64,000 nucleotides of DNA from Maratus speciosus (taxonomy: Eukaryota > Arthropoda > Arachnida > Araneae > Salticidae): assembly GCA_963932465.1 (NCBI GenBank), contig OZ010798.1, forward strand, positions 17,964,981-18,028,980. Reading direction: 5' to 3'. The first letter of the stretch is position 1. Each line of letters starts with the position of its first letter. Position numbers and translations under genes: made by a program. A model generated the notes under the pieces. It was given only the letters and a program-made list of their open reading frames with translations. It had not been told where the DNA came from and did no database searches. Of this stretch, positions 1 to 11,573 are shown piece by piece.

Positions 1-912
1 TATTCACAGAAGTAATCTCTTAATTTATAATGAACAGAACAATCAACAGCTTTTACTATTTCTAATTTACTTTCATTTACAGCAAAAGGATGCACTGCAT
101 AAGATTCAGCCACATCCTCATCAACATAAACATTCTGCAGAGAATAACATGACTGGATGAGGGAGATAACCCCCCTACAAGTCACTCTGGCTCCACGACA
201 AGATCTGAGGCAGATTGTTTTGAGATTAGGAAATACCAAATTACTAAATTTTAAATCATCATCTTTTAAATATGTACAACACATATACAATTCCCTCAAA
301 TTAAATGCATGAGTCCCTATTGCTTGAAATGTCCAGGATCCAATTCTTGTGAATCCCACATCTAAGACATGTAACTGATTGAATAAAGACCAGTTATTTT
401 CAAACCAGGAATCATATATATTCATATGAGTTAAATACAATTCTTTCATGTAGGCCATTCTTGAAAATGTGGGTGTATTGAAATGTTGAATTTGACAGCA
501 ATTGACACCTAACACTTCAATTTTAGAAGTGGCACCTCCGTATTCACCTTTTGTAGGATAATTAGGAAATGTACAAGATCGAAATACTAATACTTGAATC
601 TTTTCTAAAAGTTCAGTGCACATATCTATAACAGATGGAAGACTGTCTGATAAGTTAACAGTATCAAAAATTAACATTTCAAGATAAGGACACCTTTTTT
701 TCAGCCTCACAGAAAGCTCTTCGAAATGCAATGGTTCAATGCAACCATAAGTAAGTCTAAAATTTAGTCTGATATAAGTACAACAAGATGGCAGTCTATC
801 CATAAAATCTTTTACTACTTCAGTTTGGGATCCACGAGTTGGCAGAAATTCTATATTCACTTTTTTCCACAAAATTGGACTTCTTGTTATTGCATTCCAT
901 CTCCTGCACACT
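1..912 (-). CDS. F-box/LRR protein, large 3' exon (partial, runs off left edge)
   Basis: The minus strand is open from 912 to the window edge (303 codons). It begins one base into a codon, after a good acceptor (TTCTACTTACAG at 913-924). The first residues, VCRRWN then LWKKV about 12 residues on, are the second half of an F-box, the Skp1-binding domain of SCF ubiquitin ligases. The rest is a leucine-rich series of irregular repeats (for example CPYLEMLIF, ELYLTHMNI, LHVLDVGFT, NLRELYMCC, LKTICLRSC), as expected for a substrate-binding LRR domain. The size (about 340 residues with the upstream exon) and layout resemble FBXL12-type proteins, but I cannot assign an orthologue. The final codon is cut at position 1 (TA-), so it may be Tyr or the stop. 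There are no frame breaks, which argues for a working gene. Confidence 0.88.
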
Positions 913-989
913 CTGTAAGTAGAAAAGAAAATATAAAGATAAAAATGTGTATTTGTACATGATGTTATAATGTGAGTTGTTAAATAATA

Positions 990-1811
990 GAGGAAGGTGG
1001 CCTAAAATGATCCTAGCGGGCAAAACGATCCACATATGCTTTCTTCAGACAGGTCGTGCTATCTACCGGGGTATAAACTAGTTATGCCAAGTGAAGAAGA
1101 AGCAATGGCAGTATTCAAGCGATCGCAGTATTACACGGCTGAAAAGAATTCTTTGAAAATTTGGGTTTTATAACACCTGTTATAAGGGAAGCACTAACTT
1201 TCATATTTATTTAGATACACAGTCTTTCATGTAAAGAAATATGACTTGGTTTACTTAATGGAGTATGTTTTTAGATGAGAATGGACTTTACCCACGAATG
1301 GCAACAGCCACGCCTCTGCGGGGAAAAACCCACTGAAAAAGGCTGTTTATTGGACGAAAGGGGAGCAGTGTTAAATGATATTCACGCTTATTGGTGTTTT
1401 TCTTCTGTTTACCCGCGGCTGACGTCACATGGGTAAACTCCATTACACTTGCTAAGTTTGTTATGTTTCTCAGCGTCATCCAGTAATATGACCTAAAATG
1501 GGCGGCCATGTTGCAGGGTAAAATTTTGCCTATCATTGTGGCAACACTTTCCAATTCTGCATGTGCTCCTCTGTGATTGGTGTTTACCTTACAGCCAGCG
1601 CCATTGGTCGCACTCTTTGTAAGCTGTCCTCTTTCTGTTCATTTGTGACCTTGTCCCCTTACGGACACATGTTTACAGTAGCTGATGATCGGCTGTTATA
1701 TTTTCCAGTTCGAAACGCGTCCTGTGAATTGCTTTCATTTTATAGTGATTTATATAAAGTTTTATTATTTTAATTGTGATTTATCGCCAGTTTTAGGCCA
1801 CCTTCCCCAAC
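990..1811. repeat. TIR element, 822 bp, TA-flanked, CpG-rich core
   Basis: The ends are inverted: GAAGGTGGCCTAAAA at the left and its complement TTTTAGGCCACCTTCC at the right, with TA on both sides (988-989 and 1812-1813). The core (about 1280-1740) is much richer in GC and CpG than its surroundings. A diverged partial copy of 1541-1770 occurs at 9590-9830. The open frames inside it are not convincing. It looks like a non-autonomous DNA transposon; the superfamily is not determined. Confidence 0.6.
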
Positions 1812-2784
1812 TATATTGGAAATTGGAAAAATAATATTTATAAATCATATATTAATTTCATTAGGATATTTTACAATGAATACATAAAATAGGTATAACT
1901 ATTTTCAAATATATGCACAGAGTGATTCAAAGAATGACAGAGAATTAACATACAAAAATATTTATTTATGACTTATAAATATCATACATCTTTTGCTACA
2001 GTAAACTTTTAATTGATACCCCATTTTAAACATTGTGATGGTCTAAAGACCCATTGCAAACACAGATTTTTGCATTTCCTAAAAAAAAAAAAAAAATAAT
2101 AATAATAATAATAATTCTTGGGAATATGAATACCTATTAATAGTAGTAATATGCTTTTAGAAACTTACATAATTTTATGAAATTATGTTGTATCATATTG
2201 TTAAGTGAGGGAAAAAATTTTTAAACCTTCATGAAATGGCTTCAAAATATAAGTATGTAAACATTTTTTTCTAAAAATGAAAAAAGTTTTTATTAAAATG
2301 TAAGGAATTTAATAACTTAACATAGTATTCAACCACTGAAAGATCTAAATTATTATATTTTCGTGAAGTTGCTCTATGAATTTATTTCACAGTGCAAATC
2401 TTTTTGACACATAAAAAAAAAAAAAAATTATGCATGAAAATTTCTGGCATTCATACCATATTTACAAAAAACAATTGAATAATTTATTTTCTGTGTGAAC
2501 GTGATACCTCTTTAATTGTAGTTTAATGTTAATTTATATTAAACTTTTTTCTAATTTTTATGACCTACAGTGAAATTTTGAAATTCACTTAAAAGTTTTT
2601 TTTTATTACATTTAACTAATCATATAAATTACTAGATTAAGATGTTTACGTCTGGCTTTTAGTGTGTTCAGGGCTCCCACTTCCAATTACCATTGTGCCA
2701 AATCATGAAAAATTATTTAATTTGGCAAGAAAATGAAAGATTGAAATTGACAAATTGCGAGAGTAGATCTTTTAAAAACCTTTC

Positions 2785-2975
2785 CAATGTAGTTGAAAAG
2801 TAGTTATAAAGTTGGTTTGTCTGGCTGTCTATGTGTGCTCTAACTCGTGTAAATATACTTGGATTGCAATTGATATATTTTATTAAGGTTTAGCATGGAA
2901 TGTTTAGTATTGAAAATAAAGTGTGTAGCATTTATAGTTTATTTACAGGGGCAACAGGGGCACCCAAAAGAATTT
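2785..2975. repeat. Helentron-like repeat fragment
   Basis: This segment runs from CCTTTCCAATGTAGTTGAAA through a GTCT-type stretch (GTCTGGCTGTCTATGTG) to TTTACAGGGGCAACAGG. It is collinear with the start of the tandem-repeat region at 18070-18430, so it is a short copy of the same family. Confidence 0.45.
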
Positions 2976-3577
2976 TAGAACTTCCATAATCCTAATTTTT
3001 TTGTTATAAGATTCAAATTTCAATACTTTTTGATGTAATCCTTTTCATTCGAACAACTGTCAAAGTTACATTTATTCTTATTTAGATTTCAAAGAAATAA
3101 ACTAAGTGTTATATTTTTGTGAAAAAATAAAGTATTTTTGAGAAAATGCTGTCGCAAATGCTTTTTTAAACTGACTTTCAAAACAGGAAAAATGTGAAAA
3201 GCAGAATTTAACTTTTTATTGGTTTTAATAAAGAGTATTCACTGATTCATTTAATATTTTCATCAAAGTTATTATCCTTTAATTGTTTCAGTTTTTTAAA
3301 AAAGAACAAATAGTAAAAAGATGAAGATGAATGATATAAACTTAGAATTTTTTTAGAGGTGTGGAATAAAGTTATATATATAAAGATTAATGGAATAAAG
3401 ATATTGGAATAAAGTTATTGTTTTCAAACCTACCACAAATTCAAAATCCAATTTTTTTTCAAAAGTTATGTACATAAGGTTGATCTCAACATTTAAAATG
3501 TGATACATAATGAACATTTTATACAAGAGAAAAGAATAACTCACAGGAACTCCATGTTATATACAAACTTTACAAAC

Positions 3578-3684
3578 CTTGCAAATTGTCCCAGTTGGTT
3601 CTGTGTAAAATAACGAAAAATTTTCAAAATAATTTCTGTGGGCAGTGAATTGATATTCAAAGCATCATCATTCGCTTTCTTAAC
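3578..3684 (-). CDS. F-box/LRR protein, F-box 5' exon
   Basis: This 107-bp exon on the minus strand lies between an acceptor (TTTATTTATAG, 3685-3695) and a donor (AAG/GTTTGT at 3577). It encodes 35 residues plus two bases. It contains INSLPTEIILKIFRYFTQ, the classic first half of an F-box (LPxEIxxxIFxYL), and ends in QFA plus AG. Joined to the A that opens the exon at 912, the split codon becomes Arg and the reading continues as QFAR-VCRRWN, which completes the F-box across the intron. The exon opens in phase 0 with VKK and has no Met, so at least one 5' exon lies at higher coordinates. I did not find it with confidence. Confidence 0.87.
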
Positions 3685-3915
3685 CTATAAATAAAGGCAT
3701 CAAGTTTTAAAAAGAGATACGAAAGCTGCTGAATCAAGCTTTTAAAAGGACTCAAATTGAGAAAACAACAACACGGAATTAAAAAATCTTAATTTCAGTC
3801 ATGGAAGTCAACAAATTTGCTTGATAAAGTTAAAATAATTTTTCATTCCGGGAATTATTTTTGAAATCAATTTTAGAAAGGTACAATTCTAAAGGGGGGG
3901 GGGGGGTGTAAACAC
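3685..3915. other. Unassigned AT-rich stretch
   Basis: Presumed intron upstream of the F-box exon. It contains a G-run (3895-3906). I see no coding signal. Confidence 0.5.
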
Positions 3916-3923
3916 CTCCGACT

Positions 3924-4203
3924 ACTCAGAGCCGTAACCAGGCAGGGGTGGATTGGCTGAGCCCCTCCTACGTACTTCTTGAGCCGCCTCTTAACTTCAT
4001 AATTTTTCAATACTAATAGCATCTACATTACATTTAAACAATTTAAACAATTTAAACTTAATAATCAAAACTTATATCAAGAGGGGACCCTCTAATTTTG
4101 TCTGCATTTATATATCATATCATCAAATAAAAAGAAGCCTTGAATTAGCCCCACTAAAACATTCCAAAGCCCCCTCTTACTTTGCCGAGTGGTTACGGCC
4201 CTG
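3924..4203. mobile_element. hAT-type MITE (~280 bp)
   Basis: The left end is CAGAGCCGTAACCAGGCAG (3927). The right end is the complement of CAGGGCCGTAACCACTC, ending at 4203. CTCCGACT (3916-3923) and CTCCGATT (4204-4211) look like an 8-bp target duplication. The exact left boundary is uncertain by three bases. Confidence 0.5.
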
Positions 4204-4555
4204 CTCCGATTAATGACACCACTAATGTACAGTAAATAATTGCAAACATTACCAATCGATTGAGAATGACATCTGCTTTCACTTGATATTTCAGATATCT
4301 TTTTAATGACTAGGGTGAAATCCCCAGTCATTGACACCTAACCAGGGGCGTAGCTACAGATTTTTTTTCGGGGGGGAGAATTCGAAAATTTCCCAACTTG
4401 AAACAAATTCTTCCAACTTTCAACTAAAGTGTGTATAATACGTGTACCACAATGTGCATAATAATGATAATGAAACTTATGCATAAAAAATTCCTTTCCA
4501 AAGAAAAATTTTGAAACTGGAAACATAAAAATTCTAATTATTGGTTTGTTTAATA

Positions 4556-5475
4556 AAAAACAAACATGCAGGTCCTGAACACGATTTGACTGTTTTTAGA
4601 AAATGTCTGTCTGTGTGTATGTGACACAAATTTCGTGGTTGCTCTATCGCAAGAACTAATGCGAGGAATTTAATAAAACTTTAGATTCAGTTACATCTTG
4701 ATAAGAATTAATGCTGATTAGTTTTTGGTGTAAATTGCCCGAAAGGTGGCGCTGCTAAGGTTCATTTTTCACGATTTACATGATTTTAGCGATAGTTATC
4801 TCTCAAAAATTGTTGCACGGAATTTGACTAAACTTCATATTCTGTTAAACCTTGACATAATTTGGTGCTTATTAGGATTTTGTGTATATTATATAATAGG
4901 TGGCACTGCTGTGCAGCATTTTTCACGATTTTCGCGTTAGCTATATCTGAAAAACTAATGCACGGAATTTAGTCAAACTTCATATTCGGTTGCACTTCCT
5001 TATTGGGCTTCGGTGTTTACTGGGTATCACTTTTGTGTTCTTTGGGTTTGGAATTTTGGTTGCATCTAACAGGGTGTGTGCCGAAATTCAATGATTCAAT
5101 GATTAGTTTGAAAAATGCGAGGTTTCTATCTCCTTTTTAAATGAACACAATTAAACGAATCTATACCTTTAGAATTCATTATTATGGGCATAGAATTATT
5201 ATTTAATTTTAGCATTGTGGTTGCAAATTTTGAGGTATTAACATATATGCAGGGCTCCCAAATGGTCCGCCAACTGAATACCAATATTATTTTTGAAAAA
5301 TTTTCTTTTTAGATTTTTCTTTCAAACTACCACGGAAACACCTTTGAAAGTTAATTCTAGCGCAAACCTACCATAAAATTTTCTGTTAAAATTTATTGGT
5401 ATTCAGTTGGCGGACCATTTGGGAGCCCCGTATAAGGGATAGAATAAAGTTTTGGGATTGGCACATCCAAATCCA
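4556..5475. repeat. Helentron-like (HINE) repeat, copy 1
   Basis: It has the order GTCTGTCTGTGTGTATGTGACA, then about 145-bp units (each with AACTAATGCACGGAATTT-like and GGTGGCGCTGCT-like words), then GATAGAATAAAGTTTTGGGA. This is the same order and vocabulary as copy 3 at 54117-55175. The GTCT microsatellite next to 150-bp-class tandem units resembles Helentron-associated elements of insects. The left end seems truncated, and a 181-bp MITE sits inside. Confidence 0.5.
5250..5430. mobile_element. 181-bp MITE with ~36-bp near-perfect TIR
   Basis: The left end CAGGGCTCCCAAATGGTCCG and the right end (complement, ending at 5430) match over about 36 bases with one mismatch. It splits copy 1 of the Helentron-like repeat. 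Copy 3 (around 55135-55165) has the same flanks without it. The flanks TATATG and TATAAG look like a degraded target duplication. hAT-like termini. Confidence 0.7.
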
Positions 5476-7913
5476 AATTGTTTTCATTTAACATTAATTC
5501 TTCTTGTCTTCAAAGCAGCCAACCTGATGATAACATCATCCAGTTTAATAAAATCCACTATTTGACTTTCACATTTTAAAAGCATTAGGCTGTCAAGCCT
5601 GTCATCCCTCATTGTAGTTTGTAATATATATATTTTTTAATTTTTATTTGACTAAAGATTCTTTCATTAGATGCAACACCATAAAGATAAGCTTCTGTGA
5701 ATGTTAAGATATGAATATATAGTTTGACGGCATGACCCAAATAGTCTTTGAATTTCATGGCATGAGTAAAAGGTTTGTTTAAAGCTGCTATCAGATTCAC
5801 CAACTTTACGAGCAATTTTTGAGCCAACTCTTGATTTCCTCCAACTTTTCGTGAAATATTGTCTCAATACCCAGTGTGATAGCAAACAGCAATATCCCCA
5901 ACTTTTTATCCACAGCTCTAAAAAAGTATGCGCTAGTCGTGCCTCCCCCCCCCCCCCCCCCCAACTTTCAACATTTCAGCCAATTAGAGATAAGCGATTG
6001 ATACGAATAGGCGATAAATATTAACGGCTGGTACTAGTAGTAGTGATTTTCCTCCAACTTTAGCAACGACAACCTTTTTCTCCCTTTGAACCGGAAAAAG
6101 TTCGGTTTAAAATCGGCTGAAAAGTTGGTGAATCGGATAGCAGCTAGTCCGTTAGGATTTGGTTTATTTTTATTTGACTCTGCAAGTCATATACATCCGT
6201 TTCTCATATACAGGTGGAAACATTATTAACTTTTCTAAGTTAGTGATACTCAAATTTGCCTTGCACAATTGGAATTTAAATATGAAATGTATTGGTGCAA
6301 TATTCTCCTGATATAGGGAACATTGTCATTTAAGCTCATTACTAAATTGCCGAAATTTTCTTGTATTTCTTATAATTATTTCCTGTAAAACTTATGTGTA
6401 TCAATTGCTGTGCTATTATTTTTATCTATTCTCTTTGGTGAAACCGTTTTCCTACCGCGCTTTCGGAAGTCAGCTTCTTCAGTCATATCCTAATATTCAT
6501 AATTGTTTGTGAACTTGTCTATAAAGAAATCTTTATTTCTTCAAAATTTTGTTCATGTGCAACGTGTCAGCGTTACTGTGCATGTCGATTTTTTCTTCAG
6601 ATGATGGACAGCTTTCATAGTCATATTTCTTTCCAAATTCAAATCGTTCTTTTTTTACCTTTATCATCCTCGAATGGATTTTTAGATGCTCCAAAATCTT
6701 CCACGAAAACTCTTTTCCTATTATGAAGGGTTCTTTCGTTCTGATATCTATAGTCATTTTTTAGAACAGCTTTAAACACACAACACTGGACTTTTGGTTT
6801 AAAATTTCACAAACACCCATAAATATAAACGAACAGGACTAATATATATTTCGCACACACACAAACAAAAGTAAAATGTGACAAATTTATCAGAACCAAC
6901 GACTTCTTATATTCACATTTGCTCATATAACGCCCTTTTCTTGACTGCGAAGGGTTAACTAATTTTTGTGGCAAAAAATCACGAGAATGAGTAAAATATT
7001 GTCCAAAAATCGGGAAATTAGTTAAAAAATTATTGCAATTTGTGAAAACTCATCAAATCTTCGTGCCCAGCTGTGTTTCAAGTAGATGACTACATTCCTT
7101 TCTGTTGTGCTACAAGTGATCTCCAATTTTCAAAAGAAGATGCAATCCCTTTGGATTAAAATAGCTGGACTCTGTTTTAGGAGGAGAAGGTGAGGTAGGT
7201 TGAAATTTTTGAGAAAGGAACTAAGTTTTGGAGGAAATAAAGGAACTGGATAGTCAGCTATTGATGGACAGGAATAGAGAAATTTAGGTATGGTAGATGT
7301 ATAATATTTTTGTATAAATGAAAAACACAATGATAAACTGAGTGCGACTGATTTCTTTTTGTATTTTTTTTGATAATTCAACTTGTTTACTGTTACAATA
7401 CTCAGAAACATAATCACCAAAACAATAAAAATTTCGTAATTTTTTTACTATTACTTTTAAAAAAGAAATTGTCACAAAAATCTAGAATTTCCCAACTCTA
7501 AGCTCAAATTTCCCAACTTCACATATATTGGGGGGGAGGCTCCCCCCCCCCCCATGGCGACGCCCCTGCACTTAACCAGTAACTGACACTTCAGTAAAAA
7601 TCTAACTCAAATAACCATTTTCTTCTAAAATTCTGCAAAGTATTGTCATCGTGGTAATTTATTTGTTTTAACTGTTATAACTTATGTGTCAGTTATTATT
7701 TTTTCAAAATAGGGTTGTGTCAGTTAATGGAGTTATTGATCATATTTATGAAAAAAATTAATTTTTAGAAATAAAAATTATATTTTTTCAAAGTTTTGTC
7801 AACAATAATTTTTTAATGTATTTCTACTGCACTTTAGAAACAAAGCTACATATAAAATCGATTTAAAACTGTGTAATAGTGATTTGAACAAGAAAGAACC
7901 ATAAGGCTCATGT

Positions 7914-8210
7914 CCCTGCAGGCGAAGACACTCACGAGCTAATGCTAATCCTATGGGGAGGGATTTATCTAATATCTCGTTTGCATTTCGACATTTTTAA
8001 GTAATTTTTTTTTGCATTGGATAGCCGAGGTCCGTCTCCACATCGCACCTTTTTTACTTTTTCGACTTTGGTCACAGATATTTTTTATAAAGTTACTTTC
8101 ACTTTCAAAACCGATTCTAAAAATGAAAGTGTCATTCTAAAAGATATCTGCAACCAAAATCGAAAAAGTAAAAAAAGTGCGATGTAGAGACGGTTCTCGG
8201 TTATTCAATG

Positions 8211-8241
<31 letters not shown>

Positions 8242-8333
8242 AAATGTCGAAATGCAAACGAGATATTAGAAAAATCCTCCCCATAGGATTAGCATTAGCT
8301 CGTGACTGACTTTGCCGGCAGGGACAGGAGCCT
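7914..8333. mobile_element. Foldback MITE, 420 bp, ~200-bp arms
   Basis: AGGCTCATGTCCCTGC at the left pairs with GCAGGGACAGGAGCCT at the right, and pairing continues through most of both arms (for example GAGCTAATGCTAATCCTATG against its complement). TA lies on each side. An A-run (8213-8236) is near the right arm. Related arms occur in 14503-15735 and around 16072-16340. Confidence 0.7.
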
Positions 8334-8454
8334 TAAGGTGTCAGTTACTGGTGGTTTTACCCTATCTCTATAATTAAAGAAATACAAACTCTAATTCCTT
8401 GAATAATAACTTTGAAATCTGAAAAAATAAATAAATTCTATGCTCCTCCCTTAA

Positions 8455-8891
8455 GAGGGCTGGTCACTCAGATTCGGAATTCTCCTCCGTAATGTTAAGT
8501 CTATGGGCATTTGATGCATTCGTATATTTAAAATATCTCCTATGGAAATTAATTTTTTTATCTTCTATTCTTTGTGTACACTTCCTAAAAGATATCTCTT
8601 TTTTTCTTAGTTCTCAAACTATTTCTAAAGTATAAACTTAATTTTATAGGAAGTGTTAAAATCTGATTCACAGTTCGGCCGCTTTTAACACATAAAATAT
8701 TAAATTCAGCATCGATTTTAGAAATATTTTGAAAACTAAGAAGAAAAGAGACATCCTTTAAGAAGAGCAAACAGAAAAAAGATGTAAAAAATGTGAATTT
8801 CCCGAGAAGATATTTCAAATATACGAATGCATCAAAAGTCCATAGACTTGACATTACGGAGGAGAATTCCGAAGCTGAGTGACCAGCCCCC
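8455..8891. mobile_element. TTAA-flanked MITE, 437 bp, ~100-bp TIR
   Basis: TTAA at 8451-8454 and 8892-8895 bracket an inverted repeat that begins GAGGGCTGGTCACTCAG. The paralogous unit at about 9164 has one uninterrupted TTAA between the same flanks. TTAA targets are typical of piggyBac-type elements. There is no coding sequence. A second copy is at 10386-11573. Confidence 0.72.
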
Positions 8892-8960
8892 TTAAGCTAA
8901 CATACAAATGTTCATGTTGTTCTTACAATTAATTTTAAAAACATGTTATAATGAGTGAAT

Positions 8961-9235
8961 TCAGAATAACACCACTAAAAAAGAGTAGGTAAATGAAAAC
9001 TGTACCAATCGAATGAGAATGAGATCTACTTTCACTTAATGTTTCAGATTTTTTTCTCAGGAACTATCTCTATATTAAAAGAAATGCAAACTCTAATTTT
9101 TTTAAATAATAACTTTGAAATCTGAGACAATAAATAAATTCTAAACACTCCATTAAGCCAACATACAAATTTTCATGATGTTCTTACAATTAATTTAAGA
9201 TACATGTTATAAAGAGATAATTCAGGGGTTCTCTC
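8961..9235. other. Uninterrupted paralogue of the locus split at 4312 and 8454
   Basis: This segment aligns in order with 4212-4312, 8364-8454 and 8892-8960 (shared words include CACCACTAA, ACCAATCGA, GAAATACAAACTC-like, CATACAAAT and TTCTTACAATTAATTT). It lacks both the TA element and the TTAA MITE, so it is a natural pre-insertion site. No gene is seen. Confidence 0.65.
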
Positions 9236-10385
9236 CAAACTGAAACTGTACCTCTCCAAAATGTACTTATATCGAGCATTCATAATAATAAAATTTTCAA
9301 TATTAGAATATTAAAAGTTATATTAAAAGTTCAGATAAGCTTGTCAATGATCTCTCATCATCTCTTTTTCTCTCTTCAGCTTGGAAATTACTTTTCTAAT
9401 TCTTTCCCCTCTTTTCGTTTTATTATAGGAAAAAAAATCCAACTTCTGATGTTTTTCTTGTGTTTCCTCTTTTAGTTTTGTTTTTAATTTACTGCTTTTA
9501 TTTTATATTTTTATTCCTTTTTAATTTTAATTTGTTTATTTATTTTTTATTTCCCTTACTATTTTCTTTTATGTTAATCTTTTCTTAGGTTTGGCAACAA
9601 TTTCCTCTTCTGCATGTGCTTCTCTGTGATTGGTGTTTACCATTCAGCTAGCGCCACCTGACGCATTCTTTATAAGCTCTCCTCTCTGCCCGTTCTGTTC
9701 ATCTGTGAACTTGTCCCCTTACAGATACGTGTTTACTTTGGCTGATGACGAGCTGTTAAAATTTCCAGCCTGAAATATGTCATGTGTGTTCTTTTGTTTT
9801 ATGGTGAATCATATAAAGTTTATTTAATTAGAATATATTACTTTTACTAAAAGTGCCATAACATTTCCAAAAATTCTACAAAGTTGTTTACCCACAGGGA
9901 AAAAGAAGAATACTACATTTATTTCAAAATATAACAAATTGCAGTTAAATCAAATACATCACCTTTTTATTTTCTAAATTATCATTTAAATCTGGATTAT
10001 GATTCTTTTTATGGTAACTAAAAAACTACTCATCGAAAAAAAATCATCAGTTTCTCTATGCTTAGGGAAACTTTCATATATCAAATGCAGTAAATTAAAA
10101 AAAAATGTTACAATTCATATTTTTTAAGTAATTATTTTATATCATAAAATCATGGCAATTATAATGTTTGTATTTATGTCTTTGTTAGGATGTTCATATA
10201 AAAAAATAACATGATAAGATCATAATATTAAGAAATATATATAAAAAAATATAAAAATAATTTAATATCAGAGGGTCCAAACATCAGCAAATTTTAATTT
10301 TAAAACTGTTGTCCAAATGACATAAAATTTGGTATCTTGGCATAGAATAAAATAAAAATAGAACAAATAAGAATATCTTGTTAAG
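9236..10385. other. AT-rich stretch with a partial repeat copy
   Basis: 9590-9830 is a diverged copy of part of the 990-1811 element (shared words TTCTGCATGTGC and CTCTGTGATTGGTGTTTACC). The remainder has no recognisable gene. Confidence 0.5.
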
Positions 10386-11573
10386 GGGGCTGGTCACCCA
10401 GCTTGCGATTTTCCCTCACTAATGTAAAGTCTATGAGCATTTGATGCATTCGTATAAAGTAGACTCCCTTAAATCCGCGAACGCCTAAAATCCGCGTATT
10501 TTTTCAGATGTAAACAATGAAATTTACAGTTAAGTTGCAGGAACAAAATTCAACATAGCGACTACCGCAATGTTTTTTTTACAAAATTTTTTGTAAATCA
10601 TTCTCTTTTGGCTATTACAGCTGATTTATTACTAAAAAAATTTAAATCACTTTTGATTTTGATATAAATTAGCATATCTATATAAAAAATTCCAGGGTTC
10701 GAATGGAAAATCCCACGAACCGAAACGCTATTTTAAAATTATTGTTCGCGGATTTTTTTTTTTTAAATTATAGACAAATTTATTTCTAAACATACAAAGC
10801 AGTATAAGAAAAGTATTCAAGACTCTAAATAACAATGAAAAAGTTACAGTGAGGTGCAATAAGCTATATATACTGATAATAGCATTAACACTGTTCTCTT
10901 TGCTATCACTAGATGGCAGCACAAGACTTTTGGAATCGAATTGAATCGATTTCATTAGTAATAAGTTAATATTTTTCTAAATTTTTATTTTACATAATTA
11001 TTTTAATAATTACTTACTTTTAAACTAATAAATTATTTTAATATTTTACTTATTTTAATATTTTACTTATTTTAATGTTTCACACTTTATTGTAAGCATT
11101 CATTATAATTTCCCTTGCTTAACTACCAATCAAATTAATGTTTCAAAAATGTAAACAAATCAATGACCAGAAATCCGCAAAATTCTAAAATACGCACAAC
11201 CTCTGGTCCCAAGCTGTGCGGATTTGAGGGAGTCTACTGTATTTAAAATATCTCCTCGGGAAATTAATATTTATAACTTCTATTTTTTATGTACTCTTCT
11301 TAAAAGATGTCTCCCTTTTTTTTAGTTCTCAAAATATTTCTAAAGTATAGCCTTAATTTTATAGGAAGTGTTTAAATCTTACTCACAGTTCGCCCGCTTT
11401 TAACACATAAAATATTAATAAAATAATGATATTAAATTCAGCATAGATTTTAGAAATATTTTGAAAACTAAGGAATAAAAAGAGACCCCTTTAAGAAGAG
11501 TACACAGTAAAAAGATGTAAATAATATGAATTTCCCGAGAAGATATTTTAAATAGACGAATGCATCAAAAGTT
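10386..11573. mobile_element. Second TTAA MITE copy, split by a Tigger MITE
   Basis: It starts after TTAA with GGGGGCTGGTCACCCAG and follows 8455-8891 closely. At GCATTCGTATA it is broken by the element 10457-11239, then resumes with TATTTAAAATATCTCC. The right terminus is lost after GCATCAAAAG. Confidence 0.65.
10457..11239. mobile_element. Tigger-type MITE A, 783 bp
   Basis: Termini are AAGTAGACTCCCTTAAATCC and an inverted GAGGGAGTCTACTG, with TA duplicated at 10455-10456 and 11240-11241. The empty site is visible in the MITE copy at about 8535. It is nearly the reverse complement of element C (20253-21037). Non-coding. Confidence 0.75.

Larger units (their letters stand above)
913..3577 (-). 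other. Intron of the F-box gene (2665 bp)
   Basis: This intron is bounded by GT (3577-3576) and AG (914-913) on the minus strand. It holds the 822-bp TA-flanked repeat (990-1811), A-runs with an AAT microsatellite (2081-2119), and a Helentron-like repeat fragment (about 2785-2975). Otherwise it is AT-rich sequence in which I see no gene. Confidence 0.8.
4343..7568. mobile_element. hAT-type element, 3.2 kb, nested
   Basis: The termini are CAGGGGCGTAGCTAC (left) and GGCGACGCCCCTG (right), which are inverted. They are flanked by CACCTAAC (4335-4342) and CACTTAAC (7569-7576), an 8-bp duplication with one mismatch, which is the hAT signature. I see no transposase. The interior holds a Helentron-like repeat (4556-5475), a C-run (5946-5961) and G/C-runs next to both ends. 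Short minus-strand frames around 5600-5890 and 6533-6757 are not recognisable. Confidence 0.7.
4313..8363. mobile_element. TA-flanked TIR element carrying nested insertions
   Basis: The left terminus GGGTGAAATCCCCAGTCATT (4313) and the right terminus ending at 8363, read inverted as GGGTAAAACCACCAGTAACT, form an imperfect TIR. TA flanks both ends. The unit at 8961-9235 has the same flanks with a single TA and no insert, which supports the boundaries. Most of its length is a hAT-type element (4343-7568). A foldback (7914-8333) lies near the right end. The superfamily is uncertain; TA targets suggest a Tc1/mariner-type element. Confidence 0.6.
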
